Assembly: GCA_028583685.1 (NCBI GenBank)
Contig: JAMXIF010000043.1
Location: 12,485,975-12,549,974 of the forward strand
DNA from: Petaurus breviceps papuanus
Taxonomy: Eukaryota > Chordata > Mammalia > Diprotodontia > Petauridae
Length of the DNA: 64,000 nucleotides
Reading direction: 5' to 3'
The notes under the pieces were generated by a model, which made no database searches, had not been told where the DNA came from, and saw only the letters and a program-made list of their open reading frames with translations. Positions 1-10,869 of this stretch are shown one piece after another. A program made the position numbers and the translations under genes. How positions within the stretch are numbered: the stretch's first letter is position 1; every line of letters begins with the position of its first letter.

Positions 1-39
<39 letters not shown>

Positions 40-250
40 GAGAGAATGGGAGAGGGATAAAAGGAGAAAAAGGGATAGGGAGAGAGAGAGAAAGGAGTGG
101 GGGATAGAGGCAGAAACACAAGGATTGGAGGAGAACATGGAGATGAAGATAAAACAGAAAACAGAGGGATGGAGGTAACAGGATTACAGTTGGAATAGAA
201 TAAACAGAAAAGGAGAGAAGACTAGGAAAAGGATAGAGAGGTGAGGGAAA
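1..250. repeat. (GA)n microsatellite and purine-rich tract
   Basis: The first 34 bases are pure GA dinucleotides, cut by the window start. They grade into an imperfect A/G-rich tract that lasts to about 250. No gene signal is visible. The tract is polypurine on the plus strand. Confidence 0.9.
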
Positions 251-353
251 GAAGATGCCATAGAGGACAATAGTATGATTTAGGCTATTACAAGACATTG
301 GCTGGTTTAATAGCAATAGGAATGTACTCTTGGAGGCAGGGTCATTTAGTCTG

Positions 354-699
354 CTTTTTTTTTTTGAGTGGGTCTCGGTTTCTTGCCCAAACTAGAAGTG
401 CAGTAGCCCCTCTCAGAGTCACCCCTTCCACTGCTCAGCATGGGTGCTTAGACTTGTTACATTTCTGACCTAACTCAGTTTGTTCTGCTTTAGGCAAGCA
501 AGTTGGTGAGCCACACCTCCATCACCCCTCCTCCTTCCCCCCCCCCACTATTGGAGGTTGATTATATTAGGGTCAGAATTAATACTAACACCCAATCAAC
601 TTTAGCCTACTGCAGTTCAGAACTATTGAGATCAAGAGACCCAGCAGCCTCAGACTCCCCAGTAGCAGGCATAACATGTGTGTACCACTGTACCTGGTA
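354..699 (-). pseudogene. RN7SL pseudogene: 7SL (SRP) RNA retropseudogene, near full length
   Basis: Read on the minus strand, this follows the vertebrate 7SL RNA from its 5' end (about 698) to its 3' end (about 366), the whole ~300-nt RNA plus some indels. Recognisable blocks on the plus strand are GGGTCTCGGTTTCTTGCCCA (7SL 3' end), CACTGCTCAGCATGGGTGCT, GCAAGCAAGTTGGTGAGCCA, AACACCCAATCAAC, and CAGCCTCAGACTCCCCAGTA near the 5' end. An 11-base T run at 355-365 is the poly(A) tail on the minus strand, which points to LINE-mediated retrotransposition. Many substitutions, including lost CpGs, and a C-rich expansion near 538-547 show that it is old and not a functional SRP RNA. No convincing target-site duplication was found. 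Confidence 0.9.
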
Positions 700-734
700 C
701 CTTCCTCTTTTAGAGATTTTTAGACATTAGGAAA

Positions 735-845
735 TTCAGATTCTAACAAGGAAAGAAATTTGCTCAAGGACACAACGCTTGTAAAGAGTGGAGCCACATT
801 TGAACTCAAGTCCACTGCCTGCAAGTCCAGCATTCTTGTCAGTGT
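735..845 (-). repeat. MIR-type SINE fragment
   Basis: The minus-strand MIR core is visible on plus as a diverged 'aaggaaagaaatttgctcaa' followed by 'GAGCCACATTTGAACTCAAG' and 'ccagcattcttgtc'. It lies directly beside the 7SL copy. The family is assigned from the core only. Confidence 0.7.
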
Positions 846-1044
846 TCCAAGCTGGGTGGGTTTTTTCTGAGTGATGACGAGGGTAAAATATATATTCAGG
901 ATGTAAATAAAGAATTAGAGCGTACGCCCCATTTCCTTCTCGGAAGACTTTCCTGACTCTTCTGGTTTACACTGATCCCCTTCTTCTATGATCCCCCAGT
1001 CCTTGGGGTGAGAGAAGGCTGTGTGCTGGACAGGACACGTAAGA

Positions 1045-1262
1045 TGAGTGTTCAGATTCTGACTCGGTCATTTTTTACCTGTCTGGCTTTGAGGCGAATG
1101 GCTTCTCTGAGCCTGAGTCTGCTCATATGTGAAATTGGACTCAAAGTTGTGTTTTTATCCTCAGAAAACCCGTCCTCCCAGGATGGTTGTGAGGAACAAA
1201 TGAAATAATGAAAAGTGCTTTGTAAAATTTAAAGTACTATATAAATGTCAGCTGTAATCATA
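1045..1262 (+). repeat. MIR-type SINE
   Basis: The usual order of MIR landmarks is present. A diverged 'tctgctcatatgtgaaattg' stands for the common 'ctcatctgtaaaatg', followed by 'gatggttgtgaggaacaaat' and 'aaagtgctttgtaaa', ending in 'ctatataaatgtcagctgt'. It is diverged and old. Confidence 0.75.
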
Positions 1263-1359
1263 TAAGTGTCAGCAATTAGAAAATAGAAAGGCAAAAAGTG
1301 ATTTACTTCCCTTTGCACGAATCTGCAAATCATTGAACAAGTTTGAGTACTCCCTCCCT

Positions 1360-1450
1360 CCTCCACTCCCCCAAGGACAAGTGATATCCCAAGACTAACA
1401 GCCAGTAAATCACAAATCAGCACTTGAACCCTGGAGTCCTGATGCCCCAA
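1360..1450 (-). repeat. Short MIR-like fragment
   Basis: There is a weak match to the MIR 5' half on the minus strand ('cacttgaaccctggagtcct' on plus). The remainder of 1263-1590 has no other recognisable content. Confidence 0.4.
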
Positions 1451-1598
1451 ATGTTGATACAACCTTGGTTACTTTGCACATGGTTGCTTTGTTGCTCAGT
1501 CAGATCTACTTTGGGAAAATCAGATGTAAACTTATTTTTTGTCACTTCTTGTCCTAACAATCCATCTTCCCAACAACACAGCTATGCTTTACATCATG

Positions 1599-1779
1599 TA
1601 GGAGTAGGGAACTTATAGCCTTGAGGCCTCATGTGGCTCTCTAGGTCCTGAAGTGTGGCCCTTTGACTGAATCCAAACCTCATGGAACAAATTCCCTTAA
1701 TGAAATCTTGTGCTATAAAACCTGCACTCAGTCAAAAGACTGCACATGTGATCTTAAGGTCACAGTTTCCCTACCCCTG
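1599..1779. mobile_element. Non-autonomous hAT (Charlie-like) palindromic element
   Basis: The two ends are inverted copies of each other: 'gtagggaac' at the left and 'gtttccctacccctg' at the right. The arms contain 'gaggcctcatgtggctctct' and its mirror 'gtcaaaagactgcacatgtg'. It is the same family as the copy at 23408-23606, which has an 8-bp duplication. No coding capacity. An 8-bp target duplication is not clear for this copy. Confidence 0.75.
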
Positions 1780-1797
1780 TGACACTGCTGATTTGTA

Positions 1798-1850
1798 CGT
1801 ATGTGTCACAATTTCCCTATCTGTAAAATGAGGCTAACAGTAGTTGTTCT
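1798..1850 (+). repeat. MIR fragment
   Basis: It contains 'tccctatctgtaaaatgagg', the common MIR/SINE core segment, with little else. The stretch 1851-2430 holds no recognised gene or repeat apart from a C run near 2136. Confidence 0.5.
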
Positions 1851-2437
1851 TCTTAGTGAGGGGGTTGTGGAGTTTTCCTTAGTGTTTTCACTGCTATTGT
1901 TATTCTAGCTGCAGCCCCTCCATTCACATAGCCACTCAGGGGATTGGATGGAATATTCTTACAGACTTCAACTTTATGGAAAGGCCACCTGGTTTTGGAA
2001 AGTAAATAAATGAAATTGAATAAAAGCTCAAACACTGTATTGTTAAAGAACAGCTGGTTGAGGTGCCTGGTGTGTGGATCTGAAACTGAAATTATAAAGA
2101 AAGCTCAATAAGGTTTTATAGTGAATGCAACTCACCCCCCCCCACTTCTCCAGTCTGAGCTCCTCCCTGCTCCACCCCAATTTCTCATGCTGGAGCAGCT
2201 GTACTTTATTCTCAGAGGAAATCTACCCCCAATATAATTACAAAACATTAGGTGAAAGGAAGTCCATGAGCTCAGACAATATTGCTAAAATCATTAAATG
2301 TCATCACTATCAGGTTGTGATTTCTACTAAAATCCTCCCCTGATGAAGCAATATGGCATGGAGAGGATCTTGAATTCATTAAGGCTATACCAGAAAAACA
2401 GAAGATCTGGTACTTTCTTTCTTGCAAGGCTAGAAAT

Positions 2438-2712
2438 ACTGAAGGGCAACTAGGTGGCATCCTGGAGAGTACTAGGCCTAGAGTTAGGAAGACTCATGTT
2501 CCTAAGTTCATATCCACCTTTGAATACATACTAGCTGTGTGACCCTGGGCAAGTCATTTGACACTGTTTGACTCAGTTTCCTCATCTATAAAATGAGTTG
2601 GGGAAGGAAATGGAAAACCACTTCAGTATTATGGCCAAGAAAATCCCAATTGGGATGAAGAAGACTGGGGCATTACTAAAAATAACTCACAACAACAACA
2701 ACAAGAAAGACT
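2438..2712 (+). repeat. Marsupial SINE with RTE-type tail (MAR1-like)
   Basis: The tRNA-derived head begins 'gggcaactaggtggcatcct' and the core has 'tagctgtgtgaccctgggca'. The 3' part reads 'aaaatgagttggggaaggaa' and 'ggaaaaccacttcag', and the copy ends in an (ACA)n tail at 2688-2702. This head-core-RTE tail order is typical of marsupial SINEs mobilised by RTE LINEs. Other copies lie at 14148, 21020 and 50850. Confidence 0.85.
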
Positions 2713-2754
2713 GAAAATGGGGTTTCTCTTAAGAATTTTGTACTTTTTTCCATC

Positions 2755-2872
2755 TTGATAGAATATACGCTTCTTGATAGCAAGGACTGTTTCATTTTTA
2801 TCATTGTATTCCCAGTACCTAGTATAGTAATTGGCACATGCACACTTAATAAATGCCTGCTAATTGACTGGT
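2755..2872 (+). repeat. L2-type LINE 3' end
   Basis: Landmarks of the widespread mammalian L2-like 3' end are present in order: 'agcaaggactgtttcatttt', 'attcccagtacctagtatag', 'ttaataaatgcctgctaatt'. No coding sequence is left. Confidence 0.7.
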
Positions 2873-3084
2873 GGCTGTCTTAAGATGAACTGTGCCAATG
2901 TAGAAGATCATAGACAGTTGGTCATCAAGTATTGAATGTAGTAACTCATGAATCCACTTACTAAAGTATGGAAGAAGGTACAAATCCATGTCAGGGAGGG
3001 GAATATTCACACTAATAAAATAATGCATCTTTCAAAACATGGAGTCATAAATGTGAAAGCAAAAATGAACCAAGTGATTAATCA

Positions 3085-3560
3085 ATTTAATTCCAAAAAG
3101 ATTTATTAAGCAAATACTATATTCTAGGCACAGTCTTGAGTATGGAGGATCCAAAAACAAAAGTAAGAGAATCCCTGCTTTCAAGTAACTTCCTTTCTAA
3201 GGTCAGGATGAACATATTCTATTTATAAAGAAATATAAGATAAATAAAGGAGAAAGTGTGCACTAGCATCTGGGAGAATCAGGGAATGTTTAACAAAGGA
3301 ATCGCTACCTGAGCTGAACCTTAAAAGAAAGTAAGGATTCTAAAAGACAAGGTTGAGGAAGAAATATATACTGAAAACTGGGGCACTCTGAGAAAGGTAT
3401 AGTGGCAGGAGACAGAATGTGACGACCTGGAAACAGCCAGCTGCCCAGTTTGGCTGGAACATAGAGTGGAGGGAAAGGGCGGTGATGGGAAATAGTGATA
3501 CAAAGGTATGTAGATTGGGATGTTTTTACGGTATTAAAAACTGAAATGAAAGAAAGTGCC
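3085..3560 (+). repeat. Ancient amniote interspersed repeat (family not assigned)
   Basis: It has the dispersed-repeat order 'tttattaagcaaatactata' then '...aatccctgctttcaagtaac...', followed by 'tgggagaatcagggaatgtt' and a diverged 'cagccagctgcccagtttgg'. Similar sequence recurs at 7830, 11900, 19792, 23740, 26262, 28845, 34950 and 59195, always on the plus strand. It is probably a LINE 3' region, but I cannot name it firmly. Confidence 0.6.
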
Positions 3561-3689
3561 AATAAACAGAAGAATGACTACACAAAGGATCATATTGACA
3601 TAGATTACATCTAGAAAGGACATCATTGACTTTCTCCTTTATTTTATAGATGAGAAAGCACTACTGTACCCTCATTAAAAAAATGTGAA

Positions 3690-3765
3690 AAAAATCAGAA
3701 AAAATCTGGAAGATGTATGAACTAATATGGCATGAAGTAGCAAAACCAAGAACATAATTTACATA
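3690..3765 (+). repeat. L1 3' fragment
   Basis: 'gatgtatgaactaatatggc' and 'gcaaaaccaagaacataatt' resemble the marsupial L1 3' segment that reads '...tgaactgatgc...agcagaaccaggagaac'. Short and degraded. The neighbouring stretches 3561-3690 and 3766-4190 show nothing recognisable. Confidence 0.45.
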
Positions 3766-4189
3766 TAAATCCCCCTTGCTACTTATTTACCCAACTCAAA
3801 CTATCCTTGGCTGGTTGAGTCTCAAGAGGAGTGTTATTACTATGCTCAGGGTTCTAGGAGCAAACCTGTGAGTAACCATCATTCCTCACACGAGTTCACA
3901 AGCCCCCATCAGAGTGCTTCCACTTAACCATTGGCCCGTAGGCTCAGTGTTTTAGCAAGGGCATTTACTCAAACAGCATAAGTAGAGAATTTCTCTGATG
4001 CCGGGGCACATCCTTTCACAAACCCAGAGTCCAGAAGGAGTAGACAGTGGGCATGCCTTCCAAGTAAGTTGGTAATGATGCATACATGTAGGGAACTCAC
4101 ATAGCTAAAGCAACTCACAACTCTGGAATTACAAGGCCTCAATGTCCCTTTTGTTCTGTCTTTTATGTTGTCAGATTGATTCAAATTAA

Positions 4190-4745
4190 ACCAGTTCTAA
4201 AAACAGTTAACTATACTATCATTTATCACATCTCTCTTCATCTTGCTAATGAGAATGGCCGAGAGACTTTTTCAAATACTTCGCTAAAATCAAGATGAAC
4301 AATATGGCAATCCTCTGATCTGCTAGTCTAATAATGCTGTCAAGAAAGGAAATGAAGTTAGACTCACACAACGTATTCTTGATGAAGTCGTATGGCTTTG
4401 TGTGAAAATTGCTTCCTCTCCTGGATGTTTGCTAAGTAGTTCTTTCAAAATACGTTCTATGAATTTTCCAGGTTTAGAAGACAAGTTCACTGACATAAGG
4501 TTCGCCCTTCTCCAGACCTCTTGTTCTCTACAGTCTCAAAATCACTGACAGGGCCTCAGAAATCACATCCAACACTTTCTTTTTCAGTATTCTGGAACAT
4601 AAATCATCTCAACTTGAATTTGTCAGAACCAGCTAGGTGCACTCTTCATTTCTATCTTTTAATCTCGTGTTTATTAGCCCTTTTTTGTTCTTTCCTTTCC
4701 AGTACACAGATCACTTTCTTTTTGGCCTGGAAAAATAAGTAAGGA
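4190..4745 (-). repeat. CR1/L3 LINE remnant (RT region)
   Basis: On plus this reads as the complement of a CR1/L3 reverse-transcriptase region: 'tcaaatacttcgctaaaatc', 'ggaaatgaagttagactcac', 'cactgacagggcctcagaaa'. The same block order is in the copies at 24690-26250 and 34020-34945. All frames are broken. It may continue weakly to about 5150. Confidence 0.65.
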
Positions 4746-5399
4746 CGTTGATTTTAATCTGCCTTCTCCCCTTTGTCAGTTATCTTCATTCCATTCACCC
4801 CACATGATAGTTCTAACATTGCTGTAAGTATCCTGTTTTCCTAAAAATAGCTTTTAAAATGTTTTTACAAACTTATAAAAATTTGACAGCATCACTCCAC
4901 TATGAGACTTTATGTAATTGAAATTATTCTTTAAGACTATGTAACACTTGAATATTCAATTTCCATTATGTTCTTATTTCCAATTTTCCTTCATATCTTT
5001 TAAAACTCAAATTAAGTCAATAAGTTTCTTATGCACCATATCAGTTTTTATTAGACAACCCTTGCATTTTCTCTTCGTGTCTTCTGTATTTCATTCTTGC
5101 AAGGTTTCTATAACTTTTAGTCTAATTTCCCCTGTGAAATGTTAGTTAAATGAATGAGACTATACTTGCTTTTTCGTTTTCTTTTCTATTAAAAAAAATC
5201 TACATGGATTTTTTAGTGACTCCCCCTCCCCCACCCCCAACAGTTTTCATTTTTGCTTCAGAAACAAGTTCATTCTTGTTGGTTAGACTTAGCTTGTATG
5301 AAAATCATACCAGTAACTCTAGTTGCTTTCTTTACATTAAAAATTACTACTTATATGTTTTATTTTTACACTGTCTATATTTCCCACTGTAGTCTTTCT
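4746..5399. other. AT-rich stretch, possible LINE remnant
   Basis: T-rich on the plus strand with no clear landmarks. It could be a further degraded part of the CR1/L3 copy to the left. No gene or RNA recognised. Confidence 0.4.
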
Positions 5400-6090
5400 T
5401 CTATTTCCTCCCAGATAATCATCCTTTATAATAATGAAGAAAAAAAAGATGAATAAAAAAATCAGCAAAACTAATCAGCATATCTAGCATAAAACATTGT
5501 TATAACCCTCCCCTCCGTCCACACATGCAACACACATATCTGTGAAGAAAAAAAAAAGGAGAGATATTTTCTAATGTCTCCTATTTGGGGGCCAAACTTC
5601 GTCATACACTTTTTTCAGGATTTAATTGTGACTGTTTTGTAGTTGTTTGTTTTCTTCCTGTTTACATTGGTGTCATATTTATGCACAGTGTTTTCTTGAT
5701 TCTGCTCACTTTCTATCACATTGTGGTACTCTTTGGATGTTTCTCTATATTTGTTATTTCTTGTACAATAACATCTTTCCACCGAATTCTTATATTAGAA
5801 TTTCTTTAGGCATTCCCCAATGCATCTACTCTGACTTCTGACTTTGCTTTTAATTATTTGTAACCACAGAAAGTTCAGCTATAAGTATTTTGGTGTATGG
5901 ACATTCTTTTCTTTTTTTAATTAACCTTTTTGAAATACATGCCTTGCAGTCAAAGGATACAAACATTTTTAGTTACTCCAGTCACATAATTACAAATGCT
6001 TTCCAGAATTGTTGGAATAATTCACAGATCTATTAATAATACATTTGTGTGGCTTCCTTTACTTTTTGAAGAATCAATTCATCATTAAGA
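5400..6090 (-). repeat. L1 3' end (ORF2 C-terminus and 3' UTR)
   Basis: The complement of the marsupial L1 3' region is visible: 'cagtgttttcttgattctgc', 'aggcattccccaatgcatct', 'gctataagtattttggtgta', 'cagtcaaaggatacaaacat', 'ctttccagaattgttggaat'. These match, in reverse, the segment on the plus strand at 53560-53900. It is diverged, with internal losses. Confidence 0.7.
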
Positions 6091-6129
6091 CAAGAAATTC
6101 CTTAATGTTATACTTTTGACAGAGTTCTA

Positions 6130-6345
6130 TTTGATAAAGTCAATAAGGCTTAGATTCAAATCCTACTTTAGATACTTTCAAATATGGGACTCTGCCAAGT
6201 AATTTAACTTATCTAAGCAAGTTTCCTCATCTGTAAAATGGGTATGACATTAGCATCCACCTTAGTAGGTTGTGTTGAGAATCAAATGAGATAATCCACA
6301 AAAAGCAAATCTTAAAGTGCTATACAAACGCGAGTGATGATGATG
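6130..6345 (+). repeat. MIR/THER1-type SINE with (GAT)n end
   Basis: 'ttagattcaaatcctacttt', 'tttcctcatctgtaaaatgg', 'gagaatcaaatgagataatc' and 'cttaaagtgctatacaaac' appear in the MIR/THER1 order, and the copy runs into a short (GAT)n at 6336-6353. Confidence 0.75.
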
Positions 6346-6353
6346 ATGATGAT

Positions 6354-7754
6354 GTATGAAAATGGAATTGCAAGGCCTCGATCAATGTCCCTTTTGGTGG
6401 TGGTGACATCTCGATAATTGAATTCCCCTATCCTTATCATAGCATGCCTATCTCAGGCTTGTGATTCATTTAATGAATTATTCATCTATTTCTCCTTCTG
6501 TCCAAGTGGGTCTCTAGTATATTAAGGTGAAGCTCTCACTTTATTTCTACCTTCATTCTGTATCCATAGGCCTCCACCTATTTTTCTACATTATGTTTCC
6601 TGGATCCACTTAATAGATTAATTATCTTAATCAAAGCATGAGTATGTCTTATCAATATTCTATGCAATTTTCACATCATTCCATAATCACTACACTATTA
6701 CCTATTCTCTTCCTTTTTAATAAGAGATAACCCATTTGGAGTTGTTTTCCTGTCTTAGCTCCCATCCCACTTGATCTCAATAGGTATAATTATATCTATG
6801 GAGTTAACCTTGCCTTCCTTATACCATTTGTGTGTGTATGCACACATGTGAATATATATTTTATATACATTTTTTCATATATGTATGCATGTGTATATTT
6901 AACTAAGTATAAGGCTTTTATTGCTGGCTCCCTTCTTAAATTTTATTTCCAGTAAATCTCTTGGCATTTCAACTGCTATCTTTTCCTATATTGAATCTAT
7001 GCTCTGTGTTATCTAACTCAGTGTATACATGGACTAATTTCTCCCTCCTTTCTTTTCAGTTTAAAGCAGCTTTGATTAATTTTCAAGTTTCTAGCAATGG
7101 ACAAATAAATATATATGAATATATAAATATGTACATATGTTTACATATGCACATATAAAACATGTATTTATATATGTGTATATATAATGTATTTATATAT
7201 ACACATGTATGGGGGTGTGTACACACACTTATAGGGGTATGTGTGTATATGTGTAATTTACAAGCTCTAAATAGCTCCATGACGAAAGGGTCTATCACTT
7301 TTATATTTTATATATGCTTTAGAAATCTGAATTTCATTATCAGACCTCCATCTTCTTATTCAGCTGCTGAATTTGTCTTTCTCTTATGAAATACTTTTCT
7401 TCTGTGGTCAGCGGTTATACCAATACCCCTTTTACCCTTAATGTCTTTAGTTTCTTCCCCAAGTCTTCATAATTCTTAAGTTTATGGAGCTATCACCACG
7501 TGGGTCATGCAACTGAAGAATTTGCCACCCTGAAAGGTACCATGAATGAATGACTGTAGATATTGCCTTTAATTCACTATGTCTTTTCTATGAATTTCAT
7601 GGAAATTCAAACTAAGTTTATACATCTGATAAAACTAACCATTTTCAAGATGATTACCAAACAACTGATTGATTAACCAAATAGTCAAGCTGATGTACAT
7701 AAGAATAACTGTCCAGTCATACCTAGCAGGAACCTTAGAAAATACCTAATTTAA
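6354..7754. repeat. AT-rich, low-complexity TA/TG tracts; no gene seen
   Basis: 6830-6900 and 7100-7255 are imperfect TA/CA/TG repeats. The rest (6360-6820 and 7260-7754) is unassigned and may hold highly degraded LINE sequence. 6365-6400 loosely repeats 4123-4152 ('ggaattRcaaggcctc...aatgtccctttt'). Confidence 0.5.
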
Positions 7755-7830
7755 ACTTCTAAGTATGCAGATAAGAAAACATAAACCCAAGGTCACACAG
7801 CTATCTAGAAAAATACTAAAGTAACCAGAC
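7755..7830 (-). repeat. Short MIR fragment
   Basis: 'cccaaggtcacacagctatc' is the complement of the MIR core region. Nothing else is recognisable. Confidence 0.5.
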
Positions 7831-8215
7831 TATAAGAGGCTAACAATATGTTTATGGAGCACTTAGTATATTTAAGAGAAAAGTATGTTATAATTGTTCT
7901 TAATCTTAAAGAGTTTATGATCTGCTTGGAGAGACACGGTAAACACACATATACACACTGCCATGAGGCAGCATATAAATGCTGATGGAATGATAAGGAA
8001 GCAAGTCATTAAGAAAAAGAGATTATTTCAGATTGCTCCAGTCAAAGGAAGGTTTTGTGGACAAGATAGACTTTGAATTAGGCCTTGAAGGATGGAAAAT
8101 AATTGGACAGATGGTTAGGAAGGAGTGACTATAAGTATTCCAGGTCAAGAAAATTGCCTAAGCAAAGGCTTGGAGGTGGGAAAATAAAGGAATGTTCAAG
8201 AATCAATGTGTTGGG
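7830..8215 (+). repeat. Ancient amniote interspersed repeat
   Basis: Same family as 3085-3560 and 59195-59825: 'atggagcacttagtatattt', 'cttaaagagtttatgatctg', 'gaattaggccttgaaggatg', 'ctaagcaaaggcttggaggt'. Diverged, plus orientation. Confidence 0.6.
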
Positions 8216-8379
8216 AAGAGATGATGCATGTAGGGGCACTATAACATCAATTTAAGAATTTGGCAACCATCACATGTCTCCATGCTTGGCTATTATGTGT
8301 CTCGGAAGGAAACAAATGACTTGATGAGAAACTGACATATTGAGCTAGCACCATAGGGGTATAGGCTAGGAAGAGCTGC

Positions 8380-8830
8380 TGACTTCCTCTATATGACTTA
8401 GTGCTGGGAATTTTTGACGCAGCTGTACTGTCGTATGGAGGTCTGGGGGGAGGGAAAATTAATAAGTGGGATCTAGAAGCTTGTTAATCACCAGGGGAAA
8501 AAATAACAGAACTAGTGGCCATCTTCATGCCAAACAATTGCAGTGCTGCAGGGTTTTGGCACAGATTTGCCCTTGTGGTACATAAATAGCCATCAGCTTC
8601 CACGGCTAATAAGCAAGCTGAGCAAATGACAGGCATTACCTAATGAAAATGACAACTGTCAGTTTGTGACTTAACAGCTTTGGCTCTAGTTTCTCATGGA
8701 GTTGATGCTTTGATACTGGTGGAATTTGTGGTGTTGTTATGAGACTCAGACCTAATGGCTGCCAAGTATTTCTTTTAAATCCTTTTCCTTCCATCTTTGA
8801 TTTCTGCCCTTGTTTCCACATTGCATTACT
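8380..8830. promoter_or_regulatory. Candidate conserved non-coding block
   Basis: High-complexity sequence with no recognisable repeat. It has an E-box (CAGCTG), TGACAG/CTGTCA motifs of the Meis/TGIF type (about 8627 and 8656), 'aaacaattgcagtgctgcag', and two CpGs in otherwise CpG-poor DNA. Frames are short and unremarkable. This is a guess from composition, not an alignment. Confidence 0.3.
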
Positions 8831-8834
8831 AGTT

Positions 8835-9375
8835 CAAAGATTGTTTTCTATGTCTTGCTTGAGTGTCAGTGGGGGGAAAAGAAGGAATTCAGGATCCTTT
8901 ATTGCACAGCTTGGCCCCTAATGCAGGCATCAACATGTTGGCAGAAAAAAAAATTAAAAAGCAAAGAAAAGCTTCAAAATTGACTCAATGGTTCAATATT
9001 TATTCTAAGAATGTAGCTATTTACACCAATCACCACATTTACCTTCTGAGTTTTGTTCATCACCCAAATGCAAAAGCACAACATGTGCCCATCGATCATG
9101 GCTTCTACACACTCCACGTTGCCTCTGGTTTTGACCTAATTGGCACTTAGATAGATTTGGACTCAGATGGCTGCTTCCCACAACAAAGTTCTCCCCATAG
9201 CCCTGCTCAAGCCGTCAGAATGGACTCAGTCAGCTAACCCAGGTCTAGATGGTGACAGCACAAACAACTCAATTGTCTCCTTTAATTAAGATTTAGCCAA
9301 TGTGGTCTGAACAGTTCTCTGCCACACCCCTGACTTCACTCATATGTGCTCACTCCAAATCCCTATCCTCTTCCT
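8835..9375. other. Single-copy-looking DNA, no feature recognised
   Basis: One frame of 95 codons is open on plus (8863-9150). Its translation has no recognisable domain and it overlaps an A-rich run, so I do not call a gene. Confidence 0.5.
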
Positions 9376-9890
9376 CAGCTATAGAACCCAGAGTTTGAAG
9401 GGACCTTAGATATCCTGGGGTATCATTATTCATAGCCCAAACATTCAATCCCCTCTACCACAATTTCTTTGTTAAAATCTACCACTCATGTGCTTGTAAT
9501 GCTTCACAGCATTTTCTTATCAAAATATGAATACATGAAAAAATAGGGTAGATATAATTGTCTTCATTTTACAGATGAAAAGCAAGCAAATGCTGAGGCT
9601 CAGGAAGTAGGCTAGACCAACGTTGGATAATAATTTAATGAGAAACTCTGAATCAGGAGCCAGATGTGTGACTCCTGTGTCAGAATTCTGTCCACACTCT
9701 AGGAAGGCCACTGGCCCTGGCTCTCTCTTTACTACAAAGACATTCTCCTTCCACTGTTACTTTACCCAATCACAAAACATCAAATCTCTCACATCATATA
9801 TTAGAAAATCACAGAGTTTTAGAACTGAAAGATAATGCTAATGATCTCTTCAATCATCCCTTTGACAAAAGTTCCACTCAAACCTCTAAG
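9376..9890. repeat. Cluster of small MIR and LINE 3'-end fragments
   Basis: 9376-9420 ('agtttgaagggaccttagat') and 9785-9890 ('agagttttagaactgaaaga') resemble L2/L3-type 3' ends on plus. 9560-9690 ('cattttacagatgaaaagca', 'aatcaggagccagatgtgtg') is a minus-strand MIR fragment. All are short and old. Confidence 0.5.
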
Positions 9891-10002
9891 ATGGTAAGTT
9901 GCACAATAAGGGCTGATCCACAGTAGTTGAGGACATCTCCTCATCAAAGTTGCCCATACCAATGAAATTGCAAGCTCAGTTCAAAAAGTAATAAAATCGT
10001 TA

Positions 10003-10041
<39 letters not shown>
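10003..10041. repeat. (GAT)n microsatellite
   Basis: Thirteen perfect ATG/GAT trinucleotides form the 3' part of a repeat-derived A-rich end. Confidence 0.95.
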
Positions 10042-10043
<2 letters not shown>

Positions 10044-10200
10044 AGGCAGCCTTGGAGAATGGATAAGTGTTAGCTTGGATTCAAGTCTCTATCTCTGATA
10101 TATACAAACATGTTGCTTCCATAGGTTACTTAGCCTTATTACCTCAGGCAATATATTAAGACTTATCTGTACTAATAGAGGGTGGTTCCTCTCTAGAATT
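10042..10200 (+). repeat. Marsupial SINE / MIR fragment
   Basis: 'gaaaggcagccttggagaat' and 'agcttggattcaagtctcta' resemble a diverged tRNA-SINE head on plus. The 3' half is not clear. Confidence 0.45.
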
Positions 10201-10239
10201 GTCCTATTAACAATGGAATCAAAAGTCTGAATCGAAATA

Positions 10240-10690
10240 GCAATGACCACAACAATACTTATAGAAAGTTTTATAGCTAGCAAAGTAATATACACACCTT
10301 ATCTCATCTTATCACTTAACTTATGATCTAAGTAGCTGGTGGGAAGAGGGCTGGGCCTGAAGTCAGGAAGAACTGACTTCAAATCTGATCTTCAAAATGT
10401 ATTTGCTGTGCGACCCCTGGCAAGTCAATTAATCTTTGTCTGCCTGTTTCCTCTTTTATGAAATGGGAATAGTTCTAGTACCTTCTCACAGGGTTATGAG
10501 AATAAAATGACTTAATGTTTATTAAGTGCTCATGATTTTCATTATTATTACCTAGTGCCCCCCCATTTTTGCAAAGAAAGAAACTGAGGCCCAGAGAGGT
10601 TAGATGTTTTGTCCAAGTCACCTAGAAAAACAACAATAACCAGGGCAGGAACCAGAGTCCCCTGACTCTGAGTCCAGCATTAATCCTATA
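10240..10690 (-). repeat. MIR-type element split by a younger SINE
   Basis: 10240-10320 ('aaagtaatatacacacctta', 'tctcatcttatcac') and 10545-10690 ('gaaactgaggcccagagagg', 'cccctgactctgagtccagc') are the two halves of one minus-strand element. The gap is filled by a plus-strand THER1-type SINE at about 10322-10545 ('gggcctgaagtcaggaagaa', 'ttatgaaatgggaatagttc'). The inserted copy is therefore younger than the MIR. Confidence 0.65.
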
Positions 10691-10869
10691 GTACCAGGCT
10701 GTTGCTCAGTTGTTAAAGAAAGCATAGGGAGAAGCGGAGAGTTGAGAGTTTGTGATCTTGAAGTCAATAGGCCTTTGAGAATGACCCAAGAGTAGAAGTG
10801 AAGTTTGTTGGCTCTTCCACCATAGATTCTTCATCAATCTTCTTAGGTGGTAGAAATGTGGAATCCTCC
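10691..10869. other. No feature recognised
   Basis: Ordinary sequence, with no repeat or gene signal seen. Confidence 0.4.

Noticed and set aside
9999-10041. Short direct repeats resembling a CRISPR-like array
   Set aside because: Pure GAT trinucleotide microsatellite without spacers, in an animal genome.
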